From positions 345,089-409,088 of the forward strand of contig NZ_JAQRFN010000001.1 of assembly GCF_028598555.1 (NCBI RefSeq): a stretch of DNA of 64,000 nucleotides, given 5' to 3'. Made by a program: the position numbers and the translations under genes. This document shows, piece by piece, positions 40,485 to 49,973 of the stretch. Each line of letters begins with the position of its first letter. Position 1 is the first letter of the stretch. The notes beneath the pieces were generated by a model. The model had not been told where the DNA came from and did not search any database. It was given only the letters and a program-made list of their open reading frames with translations. This DNA is from Xenorhabdus anantnagensis. Lineage in GTDB: Bacteria; Pseudomonadota; Gammaproteobacteria; Enterobacterales; Enterobacteriaceae.

Positions 40485-41893
40485 AATACATGATAAAAAC
40501 GGGGATCAGAACTAAACTTTTTCTGGCAATTTTTGCTACTTGTATGCTGGTATTGGTCACAATGCACTGGGGAGTCCATGTCAGTTTTCAGCATAGTTTT
40601 ATTGGCTATATCAAACAAAATAGCCGAATGCAGGCGAATAGGCTGGCGGAAGCATTAACAGAACAATACCAGAAACAAGGTAATTGGCATTTTCTGACTC
40701 AAAATGATCGAGCGATATTTCAAATTATCCGCACAATTGAACAGGATAACGATCTCCATCAGAAAACCAAATCTCATGGTTTGCGCCCTCAATTTTGGAT
40801 TGTTGACGCTCAAATGAATCGTTTAGTGGGGCACTCTAGTGATATTCCAGCGAGGAGTTATCGCAAATCAGTCACCTATCAAAATAAGACTGTCGGTTGG
40901 GTCATTGTCAGCCCATCTGACAAAATTACCCGTCAGGCCGACATTAGTTTCGCCCACCAGCAGCAATTCACTAGTTGGGTTATTGCGGGTTTTTCAACTT
41001 TATTGGCACTGATCGCCACTTTTCTTTTCTCTCGCGGTCTCTTAAGACCCGTTAAGCGACTAGTGGAAGGTACACATAAACTCGCCGCAGGTGATTTTAC
41101 TGTTCGTGTCATTCCATCCAGTAAAGATGAAATCGGTAAATTAGCATCAGATTTTAACCAGCTTGCCAGCACGCTGGAAAAAAATGAGCAAATGCGCCGT
41201 GATTACATGGCCGATATCTCCCATGAACTACGCACCCCACTTTCTGTTTTGCGTGGTGAGCTGGAAGCCTTGCAAGATGGTTTGCGGAAGCCAACACAGG
41301 AAACTATCCATTCTTTGCTCACAGAAGTGGCTACCCTGACAAAATTGGTAGACGATTTGCATTTATTATCCCTTTCTAATCGAGGTTCACTGGCCTATAG
41401 AAAAGAATCTATTAATGTCAGTGAATTACTGCAAATATCCGTGGCAAATTATCATAGCCGCTTTGCAGATAAACAAATCTCTTTAGAATTGAATTTAAAA
41501 GAAAATGTGACATTATTTGCAGATCCGAATCGACTGACACAATTATTTCACAATTTGCTGGAAAATAGCCTACGTTATACCAATAAGCACGGAAAAGTGA
41601 TTATTCGTGGGCATTCTGATCAGCAAAAATGGATATTCGATTTACAGGATAGTGCTCCCGGACTGACTGTTGAGCAATGCCAGCGGGTTTTTGAGCGTTT
41701 TTACCGATGTGAATCTTCCCGCAACCGTGCAAGCGGAGGTTCAGGGCTTGGGCTGGCAATTTGCTATAATATCGTTGAAGCCCATGATGGAATAATTCGT
41801 GCAGAAATATCACCTTTAGGCGGCATTAAAATTCACGTAGTACTACCGCTGATTAAATCGTCTGAACTTGAAACATGTAAACTTGAAACATAA
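40481..41893 (+). CDS. baeS: Envelope-stress sensor histidine kinase BaeS
   Basis: A 470-residue kinase with two membrane helices (about 10-32 and 165-185) around a periplasmic sensor. Then follow a HAMP domain (about 186-238), the phospho-acceptor His248 in [11 protein letters not shown], and a HATPase domain with [11 protein letters not shown] and [10 protein letters not shown]. It senses envelope stress from indole, flavonoids, metals and misfolded proteins and phosphorylates BaeR. It overlaps mdtC and baeR. Confidence 0.94.
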   Translation: MKYMIKTGIRTKLFLAIFATCMLVLVTMHWGVHVSFQHSFIGYIKQNSRMQANRLAEALTEQYQKQGNWHFLTQNDRAIFQIIRTIEQDNDLHQKTKSHGLRPQFWIVDAQMNRLVGHSSDIPARSYRKSVTYQNKTVGWVIVSPSDKITRQADISFAHQQQFTSWVIAGFSTLLALIATFLFSRGLLRPVKRLVEGTHKLAAGDFTVRVIPSSKDEIGKLASDFNQLASTLEKNEQMRRDYMADISHELRTPLSVLRGELEALQDGLRKPTQETIHSLLTEVATLTKLVDDLHLLSLSNRGSLAYRKESINVSELLQISVANYHSRFADKQISLELNLKENVTLFADPNRLTQLFHNLLENSLRYTNKHGKVIIRGHSDQQKWIFDLQDSAPGLTVEQCQRVFERFYRCESSRNRASGGSGLGLAICYNIVEAHDGIIRAEISPLGGIKIHVVLPLIKSSELETCKLET

Positions 41894-42600
41894 TGAGTAC
41901 ACATCTTACCCGAAATACTGTTCTAATCGTTGAAGATGAACCAAAGTTGGGGCAATTGCTGGTTGATTATCTACAATCTGCGGATTACCAAACCCAATGG
42001 CTCACACGTGGTGATGAAGTCATCGCTCATGTTCAAAAATACCAACCCCATATTATCTTGCTTGACCTTATGCTGCCCGGCCTCGATGGATTATCGATCT
42101 GTCGGGATATCCGCAAGTTTTCAGATATCCCGATTGTAATGATGACAGCAAAAACAGAGGAAATTGACCGCTTACTCGGTCTGGAAATTGGCGCTGACGA
42201 TTATATCTGCAAACCGTACAGCCCACGGGAAATCGTCGCCAGAGTAAAAGTAATTTTGCGTCGTTGTTACCGCCCAAAAGATATCATTAGCGAGCAAAAC
42301 TCACTGACCATTGATGAAAACCACTTTCAGGCTCGTTACCTTGAACAAGTGCTTGAACTCACTCCGGTTGAATTCCGCTTGCTCAAAATTATGTCCACTC
42401 AACCAGGACGTGTTTTTTCTCGTGATCAGTTATTGAATAATCTTTATAACGATCATCGCATTGTGAATGACCGTACTATTGATAGCCACATTAAAAATTT
42501 ACGCAGAAAACTGGAGCAATTGGATGAAGATAAATCTTTTATCCGCTCCATTTATGGCTTGGGTTATCGATGGGAAGCAGAAATTTGTCGTTTGATGTAA
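41893..42600 (+). CDS. baeR: Response regulator BaeR
   Basis: A 235-residue OmpR-type regulator. The receiver domain has acidic residues in VEDEP (14-15), the phospho-acceptor Asp58 in [11 protein letters not shown] and Lys in [11 protein letters not shown]. The winged-helix domain (about 135-230) has [19 protein letters not shown] recognition (here [17 protein letters not shown]). It activates mdtABC through the BaeR box at 32868. One-base overlap with baeS. Confidence 0.95.
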   Translation: MSTHLTRNTVLIVEDEPKLGQLLVDYLQSADYQTQWLTRGDEVIAHVQKYQPHIILLDLMLPGLDGLSICRDIRKFSDIPIVMMTAKTEEIDRLLGLEIGADDYICKPYSPREIVARVKVILRRCYRPKDIISEQNSLTIDENHFQARYLEQVLELTPVEFRLLKIMSTQPGRVFSRDQLLNNLYNDHRIVNDRTIDSHIKNLRRKLEQLDEDKSFIRSIYGLGYRWEAEICRLM

Positions 42601-42687
42601 CAATATTCACCACAACTGGTTTTATTGAGTACTATTTGCAACGTTGGCACAGTAACCAACATTAATAATGATGTCAGTTACTGTTAA

Positions 42688-42786
42688 GACTATAGACTAT
42701 AGACTATACCCAATGGATTTCAAGATGCGTCGCGGCAGCAAGGGAGCGCAGCCAACAAAGAGGCAACTTGAAAGACTAAGGGTATA
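42688..42786. repeat. GACTATA x3 next to a short ERIC-like inverted repeat
   Basis: Three perfect 7-bp units (42688-42708) run into an 82-bp palindromic element (42705-42786). Its left end TATACCCAATGGATTTCAAG pairs with the right end (CTTGAAAGACTAAGGGTATA), and the middle carries GGAGCGCAGCCAACAAAGAG. This is an internally shortened ERIC-type repeat between baeR and the MFS gene. Confidence 0.7.
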
Positions 42787-42789
42787 TGC

Positions 42790-43944
42790 TTAAGTTCTTT
42801 TATGATCAAGCAAGCCCGAAATAACAGCTAATAACAGGGCCATCAAGGCTAATAAACCACCAGCCAGATTGAGAGTTGTGTAGCCATAATTAGATGCGAT
42901 AATCACACCACCCAGCCATGCACCGACTGCATTGCCCAAATTAAAAAATCCAATATTAACCGAAGAAACAAGATTAGGTGCACCAGCTTCCTGAGCTTTA
43001 TCCATCACCAGACGCTGGATTGGCGATACTGTGGCAAAACCACATGCTGCCATTAGAAATATACTCAAACAGGCAATGAATTGATTGTCGCCATAAAGCC
43101 AGAAAACAAACAAAATAAAGGATTGTAGTCCTAGAGTCCAATATAACAATGGCATCATTGCCTTATCGGCAAGTTTCCCACCAACAATATTGCCAAAGAA
43201 AAAACCTAGCCCCAAAACCAGCAGAATCCATGTTATTGCACTCTCAGAAAACCCTGCAATATTGATCATTAATGGAGCAATATAGGTAATAGTTGTGAAA
43301 AATGCAGCCGGACCCAACACTGTGATCCCCATCGCCAAAAGGACATGGATATTGGTGAAAGCCAACAATTCCTTTTTGATACTGGCGGGTGCTTTCTGGT
43401 CGAATTTAGGTAATAACTTTAAAATCCCGAACAATGCAATAATGCCAATGACAGTAATTATTGCAAAAGTGACGCGCCAGGAAATTGCTTTCCCTATCCA
43501 TGTTCCAAGCGGGATACCAACCAAGTTGGCAAGTGTCATTCCGCTAAACATAAATGCAATAGCGGTAGTTCTTTTATTTTCCGGCACCAGCTCAGCAGCA
43601 ATAATCGCACCGATTCCCATAAAAGCACCGTGGGTCAAAGAGGCCACAATTCGACCGATAATTGCCAGGGAAAATGTCAGGGAAAAAGTAGTCAGCGCAT
43701 TTCCGATAATAAATAATATCATTAACACGGAAAGCATCTTTTTTCTTTCTATTCGTCCCCCCAATATTATTAGAATAGGTGCTCCAACAAATACACCAAG
43801 TGCATAACTGGTTACCATATACCCCGCAGTTGGTATTGAAATACTAAATTCGATTGCGATTTCAGGAAGTAAACCAGCGACAATAAATTCGGTTGTAGCG
43901 ATCCCAAATGTCGCTATGGCTAGAGCCCAAATAGCTGCCGGCAT
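42790..43944 (-). CDS. MFS efflux transporter, DHA1 / YdhP-AraJ type
   Basis: A 384-residue major-facilitator protein with 12 hydrophobic segments. Typical motifs are FGIATTEFIVAGLLPEIA (helix 1), GGRIERKKML (loop 2-3) and GRIVASLTHGAFMGIGAIIA (helix 4). It resembles E. coli YdhP and AraJ, which are exporters of uncertain substrate. It lies where mdtD might be expected but points the other way and is a different MFS group (mdtD is DHA2, about 470 residues), so it is not a moved mdtD. The 256-bp gap to yegP is a divergent promoter region. Confidence 0.85.
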   Translation of the reverse strand: MPAAIWALAIATFGIATTEFIVAGLLPEIAIEFSISIPTAGYMVTSYALGVFVGAPILIILGGRIERKKMLSVLMILFIIGNALTTFSLTFSLAIIGRIVASLTHGAFMGIGAIIAAELVPENKRTTAIAFMFSGMTLANLVGIPLGTWIGKAISWRVTFAIITVIGIIALFGILKLLPKFDQKAPASIKKELLAFTNIHVLLAMGITVLGPAAFFTTITYIAPLMINIAGFSESAITWILLVLGLGFFFGNIVGGKLADKAMMPLLYWTLGLQSFILFVFWLYGDNQFIACLSIFLMAACGFATVSPIQRLVMDKAQEAGAPNLVSSVNIGFFNLGNAVGAWLGGVIIASNYGYTTLNLAGGLLALMALLLAVISGLLDHKRT

Positions 43945-44200
43945 GCGGAACTCCTAATGAGAAGCTGAATTAATCAGGTTATTATTGTTACGGTATGTAA
44001 TTATCTCTGAATAAGAGATACTGTAATATATTCGTGCAGCATCCAATTTGGAAGCAGTTATAAATTAATCGACAAATACAAAATAGTCATAGTGCTCTAC
44101 AAAATAGAGGAACGAGAGATATATTTTTTATCAAACCGCTTATCTGTACGAAATTCAAGCTAAACTTAAACTGATAATTACCCAATCAGGAGAATTTCTT

Positions 44201-44545
44201 ATGGCTACTGGGCATTATGATCTTAAGAAAGCAAAGAACGGGCAATTTTATTTCAATCTGGTGACGGCAAAGGGTGACATTATTCTGAACAGTGAAATGT
44301 ATACCTCCAAGGCTGCCGCCAGTAAGGGTATCCATTCTGTGCAAGTCAATTCTCCCGATAAGACCCGCCATGAGGTGAGAATAAGTAAATCAGGCAAACC
44401 TTATTTTGTCCTGAAAGCCCGGAACCACCAGATAGTTGGCGTCAGTGAGAATCATGCCAATGAAACAAGCATGAAGAAATGTATGCAATCTGTTATGAAA
44501 ATCGGGCCGACAGAAAACATTCGTGATCTGACCAAACGCGATTAA
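44201..44545 (+). CDS. yegP: YegP family protein (two DUF1508 repeats)
   Basis: A 114-residue protein with two copies of the DUF1508/UPF0339 motif: GHYDLKKAKNGQFYFNLVTAKGDIILNSE (about 4-32) and HEVRISKSGKPYFVLKARNHQIVGVSE (about 56-82). AGGAGA precedes the ATG. In E. coli yegP also lies between baeR and yegQ, so position supports the call. Function unknown. Confidence 0.9.
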   Translation: MATGHYDLKKAKNGQFYFNLVTAKGDIILNSEMYTSKAAASKGIHSVQVNSPDKTRHEVRISKSGKPYFVLKARNHQIVGVSENHANETSMKKCMQSVMKIGPTENIRDLTKRD

Positions 44546-44556
44546 TTAAATTAGCT

Positions 44557-44583
44557 CGCGCCACATCAATGGCGCGCTTTCTT
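44557..44583 (+). terminator. Terminator after yegP
   Basis: 7-bp stem CGCGCCA/TGGCGCG with a 6-nt loop, then CTTTCTTC. Confidence 0.7.
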
Positions 44584-44743
44584 CAAGTTTTATACAGGAC
44601 GTAGCATCATTATATTTCCATAATATATTTGTGCTAATGATGGTATAGGCGCTAAAATCCCCCTCCTTTAAACCTTACCCTTAGTAATGATAATGAAGTC
44701 TGGGTAAGGACTGACTTGAACTCAGACCGAGAACGTTAAAAAT

Positions 44744-46120
44744 ATGTTTACTCCAGAATTACTTTCTCCTGCCGGCTCTTTGAAAAACATGCGTTACGCA
44801 TTCGCTTATGGTGCAGATGCCATTTATGCAGGACAACCCCGCTATAGCTTGCGTGTTCGCAATAATGAATTTAATCATGAAACATTGGCGCAGGGCATTA
44901 AGGAAGCTCACGACTTGGGTAAGCGTTTTTATGTCGTCGTCAATATCGCACCACATAACGCAAAGCTGAAAACTTTTATTCGTGATTTAAAACCTGTCGT
45001 GGAAATGGGGCCTGATGCATTGATTATGTCTGATCCGGGCTTGATTATGATGGCGCGTGAAGCATTTCCTGAAATAGATATTCATCTTTCAGTTCAAGCC
45101 AATGCTGTAAACTGGGCCACTGTAAAATTCTGGAAACAGATGGGACTGACGCGAGTCATTCTCTCCCGTGAACTCTCACTGGAAGAAATCGCTGAAATCC
45201 GCCAGCAAGTACCCGATATGGAACTTGAGATTTTTGTGCATGGCGCACTGTGCATGGCTTATTCCGGTCGCTGCCTGTTATCGGGTTATATCAATAAACG
45301 CGATCCCAATCAGGGCACATGCACTAATGCCTGTCGCTGGGAGTACAATGTGCAGGAAGGCAAAGAAGACACTGTCGGCAATATTGTCCATTTGCATGAT
45401 CCTATCCCTGTCAAAAATATTGAGCCAACACTGGGGCAAGGCGCACCAACAGATAAAGTATTCATGATAGAAGAGGCCAAACGTCCTGGCGAATATATGT
45501 CAGCATTTGAAGATGAACATGGCACTTATATTATGAACTCCAAGGACTTACGTGCCATTGAACATGTGGAAAGATTAACAAAAATGGGTGTTCACTCACT
45601 GAAAATCGAAGGCCGCACCAAATCTTTCTATTATTGTGCCCGCACCGCTCAGGTATATCGTCGTGCGATAGATGATGCCGTTGCCGGAAAGCCCTTCGAC
45701 CCAACGTTAATGACCACACTGGAAGGTTTGGCACACCGTGGCTATACAGAAGGCTTTCTGCGTCGCCATACTCATGATGCCTACCAAACCTATGAATACG
45801 GCTATTCAGTGTCAGACACTCAACAATTTGTTGGAGAGCTTACTGGTAATCGGGTCAATGGCTTGGCTGAAGTCGCCGTGAAGAATAAATTTCTTGTTGG
45901 GGATAATCTGGAACTCATGACGCCATCGGGCAATATTAATTTTACGTTAGAATCCATGACAAATAAAAAAGGCCAAACCATAGAAGTTGCGCCGGGTGAT
46001 GGACATATCGTTTATCTTCCTATTCCTGAAGAAATCGAGCTGGATTATGCTTTACTTGTCCGGAAATTAAAAGGTGGCAATACCAGAACACCTCACCCAC
46101 AAGAATTACAAGTGAAATAA
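44744..46120 (+). CDS. trhP: tRNA 5-hydroxyuridine synthesis protein TrhP (YegQ, U32 family)
   Basis: A 458-residue U32 peptidase-family protein (E. coli 453) that contributes prephenate-dependent hydroxylation of U34 in tRNA, the first step to cmo5U/mo5U. The signature is ELEIFVHGALCMAYSGRCLLSGY (about 163-185). Cysteines there and in NACRW mark the iron-sulfur cluster, and KIEGRTKS follows later. It depends on prephenate, which is also the likely substrate of the accessory operon at 27.9 kb. Confidence 0.93.
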   Translation: MFTPELLSPAGSLKNMRYAFAYGADAIYAGQPRYSLRVRNNEFNHETLAQGIKEAHDLGKRFYVVVNIAPHNAKLKTFIRDLKPVVEMGPDALIMSDPGLIMMAREAFPEIDIHLSVQANAVNWATVKFWKQMGLTRVILSRELSLEEIAEIRQQVPDMELEIFVHGALCMAYSGRCLLSGYINKRDPNQGTCTNACRWEYNVQEGKEDTVGNIVHLHDPIPVKNIEPTLGQGAPTDKVFMIEEAKRPGEYMSAFEDEHGTYIMNSKDLRAIEHVERLTKMGVHSLKIEGRTKSFYYCARTAQVYRRAIDDAVAGKPFDPTLMTTLEGLAHRGYTEGFLRRHTHDAYQTYEYGYSVSDTQQFVGELTGNRVNGLAEVAVKNKFLVGDNLELMTPSGNINFTLESMTNKKGQTIEVAPGDGHIVYLPIPEEIELDYALLVRKLKGGNTRTPHPQELQVK

Positions 46121-46258
46121 TTAGAAATAAGATTTTAAAGAAATTGATCTATTTTTTTAGAAACAGATCACATCAATGCTATTTTATTTCTCGTATTATC
46201 ATCCCTGAAAAATAAAGAACTAAAAAAGTTTTACTGTAAGACTAGGAACCACCTCCTT

Positions 46259-46294
46259 GGCTAGCTCAATCTCCCTTGGGCTGGCCTTTTCTTT
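46259..46294 (+). terminator. Terminator after trhP
   Basis: 11-bp stem (GGCTAGCTCAA with TTGGGCTGGCC, two G-T pairs) and a 6-nt loop, followed by TTTTCTTTT. Confidence 0.8.
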
Positions 46295-46732
46295 TACATT
46301 AAAGAATAAATAAATCAATAAATTCAATGCATTAAAGAAACCTCCACCTTTATTAGACATAAATTGATTTAATGGTTACTAATTCGTATTGAATATTTAT
46401 TGAACTCTCATTAGTAACGCTAATTATGATAACCAAGAAAACAGTATTCCAATAAATATTGTTAAAATTTATTCAGTTTAATGAAGGAAATTTTACGAAA
46501 AAACAATCGAAATCATTCAACCTATGAATGACTTCAATATTTACTTATCAACAATCCAAATAAACCCAGCCAGATACATATTATTTCTCTTTATTGTTAT
46601 GCAAAATGATTAAATTTTAGCAACATTTGTATTAACTGAAGCGATCCACTGCGGCTTCCCTCTCTACTTACCTTGTGATCAGCGCGAATATAAACAACAA
46701 TCAGCAGCGCCTTTTGCAAACTGGAGTCAATT
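46295..46732. other. Intergenic region upstream of fbaB, about 440 bp
   Basis: AT-rich spacer that should hold the fbaB promoter. I see no ORF, tRNA or clear repeat family in it. Confidence 0.4.
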
Positions 46733-47782
46733 ATGACTGATATCGCTAAGTTGTTAGGAAAAGACGCAGAAAGTTTATTGCAACATCAATGCAATACTAT
46801 TCCACGTGAAAATCTCTATCTCCCAGGCACAGATTTCGTCGATAGAGTAATGCTTGAAAATAACCGCCCCAATACTGTCCTTCGTTCCATGCAAACCTTA
46901 CTGAATCATGGCCGTCTGGCAGGCACTGGTTATCTCTCAATTTTGCCAGTAGATCAGGGAGTTGAACATTCTGCCAGCGCTTCTTTTGCTGCCAATCCTC
47001 TCTATTTTGATCCCAAAAATATCGTTGAACTGGCAATTGAAGCTGGCTGTAACTGTGTTGCTTCAACTTATGGTGTTCTGGCGTCTGTTTCTCGTCGTTA
47101 TGCCCATAAGATTCCATTTCTGGTTAAGCTTAATCACAATGAGGCGTTGACCTATCCGGCTCAATATGATCAAACGTTGTATGCCAGTGTCGAACAAGCA
47201 TTTAACATGGGTGCAGTTGCGGTAGGTGCGACAATCTATTACGGCTCTCCCGAATCACGCCGCCAAATAGAAGAAATTTCAGCCGCTTTCGAACGCGCTC
47301 ACGAACTAGGCATGGTCACCGTATTATGGGCTTATCTGCGCAATTCAGCCTTCAAGAAAAATGGGGTTGATTACCACACCAGCGCTGATTTAACCGGTCA
47401 AGCAAACCATCTGGCAGCAACAATCGGTGCCGATATTGTTAAACAAAAAATGGCTGAAACGAATGGCGGCTATACTGCAATTGGATTCGGGCACACAGAT
47501 AAACGCGTCTACAGTGATTTGACCACTGAACATCCGATTGATCTCGTTCGCTATCAACTTGCTAACTGTTATATGGGGCGCGCTGGATTAATCAATTCAG
47601 GCGGTGCTTCCGGAGATAATGATTTAAGTGATTCAGTCCGCACTGCTGTCATCAATAAACGTGCCGGAGGTATGGGATTGATTCTTGGCCGCAAAGCATT
47701 CAAGAAATCGATGAAAGAAGGCGTTGAGTTGATCCACTCCGTACAGGATGTCTATCTCGATAAGAAAATTACTATCGCCTAA
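46733..47782 (+). CDS. fbaB: Class I fructose-bisphosphate aldolase (DhnA type)
   Basis: A 349-residue archaeal-type class I aldolase (E. coli FbaB 350) that cleaves fructose-1,6-bisphosphate in gluconeogenesis. Visible features are [15 protein letters not shown] (about 76-90), [10 protein letters not shown], a catalytic lysine region [11 protein letters not shown], and [13 protein letters not shown] for phosphate binding. Usually expressed without glucose. A GGAG ribosome site precedes the ATG. It lies near trhP and thiD, as in the E. coli 46-minute region. Confidence 0.95.
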   Translation: MTDIAKLLGKDAESLLQHQCNTIPRENLYLPGTDFVDRVMLENNRPNTVLRSMQTLLNHGRLAGTGYLSILPVDQGVEHSASASFAANPLYFDPKNIVELAIEAGCNCVASTYGVLASVSRRYAHKIPFLVKLNHNEALTYPAQYDQTLYASVEQAFNMGAVAVGATIYYGSPESRRQIEEISAAFERAHELGMVTVLWAYLRNSAFKKNGVDYHTSADLTGQANHLAATIGADIVKQKMAETNGGYTAIGFGHTDKRVYSDLTTEHPIDLVRYQLANCYMGRAGLINSGGASGDNDLSDSVRTAVINKRAGGMGLILGRKAFKKSMKEGVELIHSVQDVYLDKKITIA

Positions 47783-47889
47783 TCTAAATTTCTGGGCACA
47801 CCAGCGTTAAGATGGGGATCTCTGTATCCCCATTATTTAGCACGATATTATCCAAAGAAAGTCTTTTCAGAGAAAATAAAATTCTCAAT

Positions 47890-48687
47890 TCACCACCATT
47901 GATGAAAATGATGTACTGGCCCAATACCATGACCAACGTCTAAACTATCCGCCTGCATTAGTGCATTTTGTAAATATGTTTTCGCAACCGGCAGTGTACT
48001 TTGCCAATCTGAATAACGTGGGCGCAATGCAGCAAGTGCAGCAGACAAAGTACAACCCGTTCCATGAGTGTGCTGTGTATTTACTCTCGGAGCGGTAAAA
48101 CGCCACTCCCCTTCCGGGGTAAAAAGCCAATCAGGGCTTTCCGTATTCGTCAAATGTCCACCTTTCAATAAAACCGCCTGACATCCCATTGAACGTAATG
48201 CGTGCCCCTGCTGTCGCATTTCATCTTCGGTATTGGCAAGATCACATTTCAATATAGCTGCCGCTTCCGGTAAGTTGGGAGTGATCAAAGAGACGATTGG
48301 CAATAATTGTTCTACCATCGTTGTAATGGCCTCCGGTAATAACAAGGGATCACCGCTTTTCGCCACCATAACAGTATCCAATACAATGTAGGGAATAGGA
48401 TAACGATGCAATGCTTCTGCTATTGCCACGATATTGGCAGCATTCGACAACATACCAATTTTGGCACTATCTATTCTGACATCTGAAAGCACTGATTCTA
48501 ACTGAGCAGCAACAAAGAGAGGGTCAAGGTTATAAACCGATTGTACGCCCATTGTATTTTGCGCAACCAACGCAGTGATAACTGTCGTACCGTAAGCACC
48601 AAGCGCGGAAAAGGTTTTTAAATCGGCCTGAATGCCGGCTCCACCGCTAGGATCTGTTCCTGCGATAGTCAGTGAATTAATTCTCAT
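47890..48687 (-). CDS. thiD: Hydroxymethylpyrimidine (phosphomethylpyrimidine) kinase ThiD
   Basis: A 265-residue ribokinase-family enzyme that phosphorylates HMP and HMP-P for thiamine synthesis. It matches E. coli ThiD from the start (MRINSLTIAGTDPSGGAGIQADLK) to the end (VGHGIGPVHHFHQWW). The catalytic loop is NTQHTHGTGCTLSAALAA. The ATG at 48687 with TAGGA upstream is preferred over one at 48705, by homology. A TPP riboswitch lies in the leader, so thiamine pyrophosphate should shut it off. No thiM is next to it. Confidence 0.95.
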   Translation of the reverse strand: MRINSLTIAGTDPSGGAGIQADLKTFSALGAYGTTVITALVAQNTMGVQSVYNLDPLFVAAQLESVLSDVRIDSAKIGMLSNAANIVAIAEALHRYPIPYIVLDTVMVAKSGDPLLLPEAITTMVEQLLPIVSLITPNLPEAAAILKCDLANTEDEMRQQGHALRSMGCQAVLLKGGHLTNTESPDWLFTPEGEWRFTAPRVNTQHTHGTGCTLSAALAALRPRYSDWQSTLPVAKTYLQNALMQADSLDVGHGIGPVHHFHQWW

Positions 48688-48743
48688 AATGGTGATTCCT
48701 ACCACCAGCTAAAGAAAAGCGGGTATCGGAACTAGAGATACCA

Positions 48744-48818
48744 TGACTTCCCTACGCTGGCATTATCCAGATCAGGTAATACGGGTACTTCTCAGTTCAA
48801 TAAAGAACGCCCCGAGTC
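48744..48818 (-). promoter_or_regulatory. TPP (thi-box) riboswitch upstream of thiD
   Basis: On the minus strand the leader reads GACTCGGGGCG, then CTGAGAAGTACCCG, then ACCTGATCTGGATAATGCC, then AGCGTAGGGAAGT. These are the conserved THI-element blocks in the right order, including the CTGAGA pyrimidine-sensing loop. It sits 57-130 bp before thiD. Control by blocking translation start is likely; I see no terminator directly after it. Confidence 0.95.
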
Positions 48819-48827
48819 AAAATAAAA

Positions 48828-48857
48828 ATCACTCTATTAGTATCCCAATAGAGTGAT
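48828..48857 (-). terminator. Terminator of the csp gene
   Basis: 11-bp stem ATCACTCTATT/AATAGAGTGAT with an 8-nt loop; on the minus strand it runs into TTTTTATTTT. It separates the csp transcript from the thiD riboswitch. Confidence 0.85.
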
Positions 48858-48948
48858 ATTTGCAATCACTTATCATCAGATAATAAAACCAGACTGACGA
48901 TAAATATATTTAGCCAGCGATCAAATACTAACCAAATTAAATTTATTA

Positions 48949-49158
48949 CTATAAAGTTGATACGTTTGCAGCAGCAGGACCTTTAGGACCATCCTGAATT
49001 TCAAACTCAACTTGTTGGCCTTCAGACAATGTTTTAAATCCATCTTTCATAATTGCAGAAAAATGTACAAATACATCTTTGCTACCATCAGCTGGAGTAA
49101 TAAAACCAAAACCTTTAGACTCGTTGAACCACTTCACAGTACCAGTGATTTTTGCCAT
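48949..49158 (-). CDS. cspE: Cold-shock protein, CspC/CspE type
   Basis: A 69-residue single CSD protein that binds single-stranded RNA and DNA and acts as an RNA chaperone and antiterminator. RNP1 is KGFGFI (15-20), and RNP2 is DVFVHF (28-33). Sequence is intermediate between E. coli CspC (MAKITG..., [14 protein letters not shown]) and CspE, so the exact name is uncertain. AAGGAAATTT precedes the start. A long AT-rich upstream region may encode a long leader. Confidence 0.9.
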   Translation of the reverse strand: MAKITGTVKWFNESKGFGFITPADGSKDVFVHFSAIMKDGFKTLSEGQQVEFEIQDGPKGPAAANVSTL

Positions 49159-49908
49159 TTCAAAAATTTCCTTTGAATCACTTTATTAGCCTGTTGGCAT
49201 GAAAATAAACAAACCCATATTAGTTTCTGTTATTAATTAACAGAATAGTACTTCGTTTACCCACATGTTTTATCACATACTCTTTATATAATCGCAAGCC
49301 ATTTTTTTCAGGTGCTGGAGCCAACGCACATATTTAAAACTCTTAATCTCTGTTCCAATTTGAAATTACCCAATAATCTTTAAGTAACCTAACCATATGA
49401 ATAAAAGGAAGAATAAAATTTTAACCCAAAGGAATCACTTTAATTAGTTTAATACATAGTGCTGTTTTTCACATCTGTTATGTTGTAGACCAGAGAGTTA
49501 TCGTTATACAAAATCCATTTTAGATAACTATAAAAAGAATGATTAATTTCAATCATCATTTTTGGACATACAATATAATTATTTTATATGTAACCAACTT
49601 ATTTTTTATCTATCATTTATTAAATATTATTCAATTATAATATTTATAAGACGTTTTTAGCTATTTCTCCATATGTTTACCTCTATACGATAAACTGAAC
49701 CCATTAAGTACATTGTACTGAAGTAGTTGGCGTTTAAAATGATATCTATTTACCCGTGATCACATGGAATAATCGTTTCACCTACGATTACGATAAAGAA
49801 AAGACAGATAGGTATAATGAAATACCCTAAGGGGTTTGACTACGGATTTCAAAAAATGTGGATACTTAATGATCTTGATGGCTTAAAAATAGATGGGGAT
49901 TGACACTT
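49159..49908. other. Long AT-rich intergenic region, about 750 bp
   Basis: Spacer between the csp gene and the aroP terminator. The part near 49160-49400 probably carries the csp promoter and leader. A 28-codon ORF (49817-49903, [15 protein letters not shown]...) has a weak ribosome site and no recognised homology. No other feature is seen. Confidence 0.35.
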
Positions 49909-49950
49909 AGAGTTTTTTCAGCCGGAGATTATACCGACTGAAAAAACTCT
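49909..49950 (-). terminator. Terminator after aroP
   Basis: Perfect 13-bp outer stem AGAGTTTTTTCAG/CTGAAAAAACTCT with an inner CGG/CCG pairing, 24 bp beyond the aroP stop. Confidence 0.85.
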
Positions 49951-49973
49951 GAATGGATTAACAATCAGTCTGC

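Noticed and set aside
42790..43944. MFS gene as a relocated mdtD
   Set aside because: It is a 12-helix DHA1-type protein of 384 residues in the opposite orientation; MdtD is a longer DHA2-type protein.
49817..49903. 28-codon ORF upstream of the aroP terminator
   Set aside because: Weak ribosome site, no homology by eye; mentioned only in the gap description.
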